From contig NZ_VFMJ01000001.1 in the NCBI RefSeq assembly GCF_006715005.1, positions 1,550,001 through 1,614,000 of the forward strand: a stretch of 64,000 nt of DNA, read 5' to 3'. The notes beneath the pieces are model-generated. The model saw only the letters and a program-made list of their open reading frames with translations, was not told the origin of the DNA and made no database searches. A program made the position numbers and the translations under genes. The stretch comes from Serratia marcescens. GTDB taxonomy: Bacteria; Pseudomonadota; Gammaproteobacteria; Enterobacterales; Enterobacteriaceae. The first letter of the stretch is position 1, and every line of letters begins with the position of its first letter. This document shows positions 58,497 to 64,000 of this stretch, piece after piece.

Positions 58497-59417
58497 ATGC
58501 TTAAATTTATACTTCGTCGCTTATTGGAAGCGATCCCGACACTATTTATCCTTATCACCATCTCATTCTTCATGATGCGCCTGGCGCCCGGCAGTCCATT
58601 TACCGGGGAACGCGCATTACCGCCGGAAGTGATGGCAAACATCGAAGCCAAATACCATTTGAACGACCCGATCTGGAAACAGTACGGTCATTATCTGGCG
58701 CAGCTTGCGCAGGGAGACTTCGGCCCGTCCTTTAAATATAAGGACTATTCAGTCAACGATCTGGTCGCCAGCTCTTTCCCGGTTTCCGCCAAACTCGGCC
58801 TGGCCGCGTTTCTGCTGGCGGTGGTGCTGGGCGTGAGCGCCGGCGTGATCGCCGCGTTGAATCAGAACACCAAATGGGACTACACGGTGATGGGGTTCGC
58901 CATGACCGGGGTGGTGATACCCAGTTTCGTGGTGGCGCCGCTGTTGGTGCTGATCTTCGCCATCACGCTGAAATGGCTGCCGGGCGGCGGCTGGAACGGC
59001 GGCGCGCCTAGATTCATCATTCTGCCGATGGTGGCGCTGTCGCTGGCCTATATCGCCAGCATCGCCCGTATCACGCGCGGCTCGATGATTGAAGTGCTGC
59101 ACTCCAACTTCATCCGCACCGCGCGCGCCAAAGGCTTGCCGATGCGTCGCATCATTTTCCGCCACGCGCTGAAACCGGCGCTGCTGCCGGTGCTGTCCTA
59201 CATGGGGCCGGCATTTGTCGGCATCATCACCGGTTCGATGGTGATCGAAACCATCTACGGTCTGCCGGGGATCGGCCAGCTGTTCGTTAACGGTGCGCTG
59301 AACCGTGACTACTCCCTGGTGTTGAGCCTGACCATCCTGGTCGGCGCTTTGACCATTCTGTTCAACGCGATCGTCGATGTGCTGTATGCGGTCATCGATC
59401 CGAAAATCCGTTATTAA
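58497..59417 (+). CDS. oppB: Oligopeptide permease OppB
   Basis: 306 residues, as in E. coli. Inner-membrane subunit with 6 helices; MLKFILRRLLEAIPTLFILI start and the EAA-type loop RTARAKGLPMRRIIFRHAL that docks onto the ATPases. Second gene of oppB-oppC, 14 bp from oppC. Confidence 0.95.
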   Translation: MLKFILRRLLEAIPTLFILITISFFMMRLAPGSPFTGERALPPEVMANIEAKYHLNDPIWKQYGHYLAQLAQGDFGPSFKYKDYSVNDLVASSFPVSAKLGLAAFLLAVVLGVSAGVIAALNQNTKWDYTVMGFAMTGVVIPSFVVAPLLVLIFAITLKWLPGGGWNGGAPRFIILPMVALSLAYIASIARITRGSMIEVLHSNFIRTARAKGLPMRRIIFRHALKPALLPVLSYMGPAFVGIITGSMVIETIYGLPGIGQLFVNGALNRDYSLVLSLTILVGALTILFNAIVDVLYAVIDPKIRY

Positions 59418-59431
59418 TCTGGAGCACGCGA

Positions 59432-60340
59432 ATGATGTTGACTAAAAAGAACAGCGAAGCTCTGGAACACTTCAGCGAGAAGCTGGAAGTGGAAGGGCGC
59501 AGCCTGTGGCAAGACGCGCGCCGGCGCTTTATGCACAACCGCGCGGCGGTCAGCAGCCTGTTCATTCTGGTGCTGATCACGCTGTTTGTGGTGCTGGCAC
59601 CGATGCTGTCGCAATTTGCCTACGATGATACCGACTGGGCGATGATGTCCGCCGTGCCGAGCCTGGAATCGGGGCACTACTTCGGCACCGACTCTTCCGG
59701 GCGCGATCTGCTGGTGCGCGTGGCGATCGGCGGGCGCATCTCGTTGATGGTCGGCGTGGCGGCGGCGCTGGTGGCGGTGGTGGTCGGCACCCTGTACGGC
59801 GCGATGTCCGGTTATCTGGGCGGCAAGGTTGACTCGGTGATGATGCGCCTGCTGGAGATCCTCAACTCCTTCCCGTTCATGTTCTTCGTCATCCTGCTGG
59901 TGACCTTCTTCGGCCAGAACATCCTGTTGATCTTCGTGGCGATCGGCATGGTGTCGTGGTTGGATATGGCGCGTATCGTGCGCGGCCAAACCCTCGGTCT
60001 CAAACGTAAGGAGTTCATCGAAGCGGCGCTGGTGTGCGGCGTTTCCACGCGCAACATCGTGCTGCGGCATATCGTGCCGAACGTGCTCGGTGTGGTGGTG
60101 GTGTATGCGTCGCTGCTGGTGCCGAGCATGATCCTGTTCGAATCCTTCCTCAGCTTCCTGGGGCTGGGCACGCAGGAGCCGCTCAGCAGCTGGGGCGCAT
60201 TGCTCAGCGACGGCGCCAACTCAATGGAAGTTTCACCGTGGTTGCTGCTGTTCCCGGCGGGTTTCCTGGTTGTCACTCTGTTTTGTTTCAACTTTATCGG
60301 CGATGGCCTGCGTGACGCCCTCGACCCGAAAGATCGTTAA
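59432..60340 (+). CDS. oppC: Oligopeptide permease OppC
   Basis: 302 residues, as in E. coli. Second permease half with the cytoplasmic EAA-type loop EAALVCGVSTRNIVLRHIVPN and the DPKDR end. A longer N-terminal cytoplasmic part (residues 1-35) is typical of OppC. Confidence 0.95.
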   Translation: MMLTKKNSEALEHFSEKLEVEGRSLWQDARRRFMHNRAAVSSLFILVLITLFVVLAPMLSQFAYDDTDWAMMSAVPSLESGHYFGTDSSGRDLLVRVAIGGRISLMVGVAAALVAVVVGTLYGAMSGYLGGKVDSVMMRLLEILNSFPFMFFVILLVTFFGQNILLIFVAIGMVSWLDMARIVRGQTLGLKRKEFIEAALVCGVSTRNIVLRHIVPNVLGVVVVYASLLVPSMILFESFLSFLGLGTQEPLSSWGALLSDGANSMEVSPWLLLFPAGFLVVTLFCFNFIGDGLRDALDPKDR

Positions 60341-60351
60341 GGAGTGCAATC

Positions 60352-61364
<1,013 letters not shown>

Positions 61365-61368
<4 letters not shown>

Positions 61369-62366
61369 CAGCGGTAACCGACAAGAAAGTGCTGCTCGAA
61401 GTCGCCGATCTGAAAGTGCACTTCGACATTCATGACGACAAACAGTGGTTCTGGCAGCCGCCGAAAACCCTGAAAGCGGTCGATGGCGTCACGCTGCGGC
61501 TGTTCGAGGGGGAAACCCTGGGCGTGGTCGGCGAATCCGGCTGCGGCAAATCCACCTTCGCGCGCGCCATCATCGGCCTGGTGAAGGCCACCAGCGGGCG
61601 CGTCGCCTGGCTGGGCAAAGATCTGCTGGGCATGAGCGACGCCGACTGGCGTAAAACCCGCAGCGATATCCAGATGATCTTCCAGGATCCGCTGGCTTCG
61701 CTCAACCCGCGCATGACCATCGGCGAGATCATCGCCGAACCGCTGCGCACCTACTACCCGAAAATGCCGCGTCAGGAAGTGAAGGACAAGGTCAAGGCGA
61801 TGATGCTGAAGGTCGGCCTGCTGCCTAACCTGATCAACCGCTACCCGCACGAGTTCTCCGGCGGCCAGTGCCAGCGTATCGGCATCGCACGCGCGCTGAT
61901 CCTCGAACCGAAGCTGGTGATCTGCGACGAGCCGGTCTCTGCGCTGGACGTGTCGATTCAGGCGCAGGTAGTGAACCTGTTGCAGCAACTGCAGCGCGAG
62001 ATGGGACTGTCATTGATCTTTATCGCCCACGATTTGGCGGTGGTGAAGCACATTTCCGATCGCGTGTTGGTGATGTATCTGGGCCATGCGGTGGAGCTGG
62101 GCACCTATGACGAGGTGTACCACAACCCGCAGCATCCTTACACCAAAGCGCTGATGTCGGCGGTGCCGATCCCGGATCCGGACAAGGAGAAGGAGAAGCA
62201 GATCCAGCTGTTGGAAGGGGAGCTGCCTTCGCCGATCAACCCGCCGACCGGCTGCGTGTTCCGCACCCGCTGCCCGATCGCCGGGCCGGAGTGCGCCAAG
62301 ACGCGTCCGCTGCTGGAGGGCAGCTTCCGCCACGCGGTATCCTGCCTGAAGGTCGATCCGCTGTAA
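61365..62366 (+). CDS. oppF: Oligopeptide ABC ATPase OppF
   Basis: 333 residues. Walker A GESGCGKSTFARAI, signature PHEFSGGQCQRIGIARAL, Walker B LVICDEPVSALDVS and the C-terminal GCVFRTRCPIAGPEC cysteine motif. Last gene of the opp operon; a terminator follows within 20 bp. Confidence 0.96.
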
Positions 62367-62385
62367 TGCGCCGCTAGCCGGCAAC

Positions 62386-62417
62386 AAAAAGCCCCGCTGA
62401 ATAAGCGGGGCTTTTTT
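62386..62417. terminator. opp operon terminator
   Basis: Stem aaaaagccccgct / agcggggcttttt with a short loop and T-runs, also serving the convergent yciU. Confidence 0.9.
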
Positions 62418-62439
62418 TATCCGATGCGCTGGCGGCGAA

Positions 62440-62763
62440 TCATTCTTTCCACAGAATGTGGCACAGCTTGTGGTCTTTCTCGCGGCAGATCAGCACGCGG
62501 GCGAACACGTCGTTGATCGGCTCGCCGTCGCTGTCTGCCAGACCGATCACCACTTCGGCGAAGAAGTCCGGGTTCAGGTCGTAATCCACGTGCTCGCTCC
62601 AGTCTTCGGAGGGATCGTACAGTTCGGCGCCGCCGCGCTCTTCAAACTGCAGGTTGAACAGCAGAATATCCGCCGGATCCAGATTGTCGCCGGCCAATTC
62701 GAGAAAGATGTCGTAGGCCTGTTCCAGCGTTTCGTCTTCGGTAAGGCGGTTATTCAAATCCAT
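62440..62763 (-). CDS. yciU: dsDNA-mimic protein YciU (DUF440)
   Basis: 107 residues, strongly acidic: [36 protein letters not shown]. The family includes H. influenzae HI1450, whose surface mimics double-stranded DNA and which binds HU. Conserved [29 protein letters not shown]. Located between opp and cls as in E. coli. Confidence 0.93.
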   Translation of the reverse strand: MDLNNRLTEDETLEQAYDIFLELAGDNLDPADILLFNLQFEERGGAELYDPSEDWSEHVDYDLNPDFFAEVVIGLADSDGEPINDVFARVLICREKDHKLCHILWKE

Positions 62764-62819
62764 AAAAAAATCCTGATAACAAATGATTTGGCGTTATTAA
62801 AGCACGCTCGTCGCGGCTT

Positions 62820-64000
62820 TTACAGCAGCGGGCTGAAAAAGTAGAACAGGCGCTCGACCAGGCGATGCCAGAATGGCCGCTTCAGCCACTCTTTGGCGTT
62901 CAGCAACTGGGAACGGGCGATGTAATCTTCCTGCACGCAGGCCAGATCGCTGCCGAAGCCGTCATCGTCGATCACCAGCGTGATCTCGAAGTTCAGCCAC
63001 AGGCTGCGCATGTCCAGATTAACGGTGCCGACCAGGCTGAGCTGGCCGTCCACCAGCACGCTCTTGGTATGCAGCAGGCCACCTTCGAACTGATAGATTT
63101 TCACGCCGGCCTCCAGCAGCTCGGAGAAGAATGCGCGGCTGGCCCAGCGCACCATCATCGAATCGTTGTCGCGCGGCACGATGATACTGACCTCAACGCC
63201 GCGTAGGGCGGCGGTGCAAATGGCGTGCAGCAGATCGTCGCTCGGCACGAAGTACGGCGTGGTCATGATCAACTGCTCGCGCGCAGAATAGACCGCTGTC
63301 AGCAGCGCCTGGTGGATCATCTCCTCGGGGAAGCCGGGGCCGGAGGCGATCACCTGAATGGTATGGCCGCTTTCCTGCTCGAACGGCATGATATTGACGT
63401 CCGGCGGCGGCGGCAGAATGCGCTTGCCGGTTTCAATCTCCCAGTCGCAGGCATAGACGATGCCCATGGTCGTGGCCACCGGGCCTTCCATGCGCGCCAT
63501 CAGGTCGATCCATTGGCCGACGCCCGCATCCTGCTTGAAGTAGCGCGGATCGACCATGTTCATGCTGCCGGTATAGGCGATATAGTTGTCGATCAGCACC
63601 ACTTTGCGGTGCTGGCGCAGATCCATGCGGCGTAGAAATACGCGCAGCAGGTTGACCTTCAGCGCTTCGACCACTTCGATGCCGGCATTGCGCATCATCG
63701 CCGGGTAGGGGCTGCGGAAAAATTGCAGGCTGCCGGCGGAGTCCAGCATCAGGCGGCAATGTACGCCGCGCCGGGCGGCGGCCATCAGTGATTCGGCCAC
63801 CTGATCGACCAGGCCGCCGGGCTGCCAGATATAGAACACCATTTCGATGTTGTGGCGTGCCAGCTCGATATCGCGGATCAGCGCTTTCAGCGTGTCGTCG
63901 GTGGTTGTGAGCAGCTGCAGCTGGTTGCCTTTGACGCCGTCGATGCCCTGGCGGCGGTTGCACAGCTGGAACAGCGGTTCGGCGACTTCACTGTACTCGG
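62820..64000 (-). CDS. clsA: Cardiolipin synthase A (5' part missing)
   Basis: The C-terminal about 390 residues; the 5' end runs off the window at 64000 and the frame is open to the edge, so the ATG at 63842 is internal. Two PLD-type HKD motifs are complete: HRKVVLID and HTKSVLVD. Condenses two phosphatidylglycerols into cardiolipin at the inner membrane. The N-terminal membrane anchors lie outside the window. Confidence 0.94.
   Translation of the reverse strand, partial: EYSEVAEPLFQLCNRRQGIDGVKGNQLQLLTTTDDTLKALIRDIELARHNIEMVFYIWQPGGLVDQVAESLMAAARRGVHCRLMLDSAGSLQFFRSPYPAMMRNAGIEVVEALKVNLLRVFLRRMDLRQHRKVVLIDNYIAYTGSMNMVDPRYFKQDAGVGQWIDLMARMEGPVATTMGIVYACDWEIETGKRILPPPPDVNIMPFEQESGHTIQVIASGPGFPEEMIHQALLTAVYSAREQLIMTTPYFVPSDDLLHAICTAALRGVEVSIIVPRDNDSMMVRWASRAFFSELLEAGVKIYQFEGGLLHTKSVLVDGQLSLVGTVNLDMRSLWLNFEITLVIDDDGFGSDLACVQEDYIARSQLLNAKEWLKRPFWHRLVERLFYFFSPLL

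Overview
The window looks like an enterobacterial chromosome of high GC, most likely Serratia (S. marcescens group). The backbone proteins read as close relatives of their E. coli counterparts, and a ChiD-type family 18 chitinase fits Serratia. The gene order is a mosaic of E. coli neighbourhoods: ycgM-ycgN/dsbB/nhaB/fadR/ycgB, dadA-dadX, yeaGH/mipA/yeaD/gapA/msrB/yeaC, pncA-ansA-sppA-ydjA-selD-topB-ynjH-nudG-xthA, tyrosine tRNAs-purU-ychJ-rssA-rssB-galU-hns-tdk-adhE-ychE-oppABCDF-yciU-cls. Both edges cut a gene: a lytic transglycosylase on the left and cardiolipin synthase on the right.

Layout. 0-13.7 kb holds envelope, redox and fatty-acid control genes: a lipid beta-hydroxylase-like protein, DsbB, NhaB, FadR, SpoVR/YcgB, Zur-controlled ZinT, and the D-alanine catabolic pair DadA/DadX behind a CRP site. 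13.7-20.2 kb is accessory in character and visibly more AT-rich in parts. It carries several small membrane proteins of unknown function, a RyhB iron-sparing sRNA with a Fur box, an orphan GhoT/OrtT-family membrane toxin, an alpha/beta hydrolase, an AriR/YmgB-like gene with a 32-residue membrane protein and RcsB-type boxes, and a fasciclin / ECF sigma factor / RskA-type anti-sigma module whose likely promoter resembles that of mycobacterial SigK. 20.2-40.3 kb is metabolic and stress backbone: YeaG kinase and YeaH, GapA, MsrB, chitinase D, NAD salvage, asparaginase, SppA, and a selenium block in which selD overlaps mnmH and mnmH overlaps topB. 40.5-41.3 kb is a tyrosine tRNA operon with two identical-anticodon genes followed by about 175 bp tandem repeats that begin with a copy of the tRNA 3' end, like the E. 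coli rtT repeats. 41.4-54.3 kb is the purU-to-ychE block, with ugd and a nucleotide-sugar epimerase inserted between galU and hns. 54.3-62.4 kb is the oligopeptide transporter with two tandem oppA genes.

How they work together. RssA/RssB, H-NS, FadR, CRP sites, Zur, Fur/RyhB, RcsB boxes and the ECF module make the window rich in global regulation. GalU, Ugd and the epimerase form a UDP-glucose to UDP-glucuronate to UDP-galacturonate route for surface polysaccharide. SelD feeds selenophosphate to MnmH.

The items most worth a second look are elements with no long reading frame: a minus-strand candidate sRNA at 2881-2949 carrying a core that matches ArcZ, the RyhB gene at 15.68 kb, the GhoT/OrtT-like toxin at 15.9 kb, several proteins of 23-32 residues, and the SigK-like promoter ahead of the fasciclin gene. 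All homology statements come from reading the sequence against remembered family members; no search was run.
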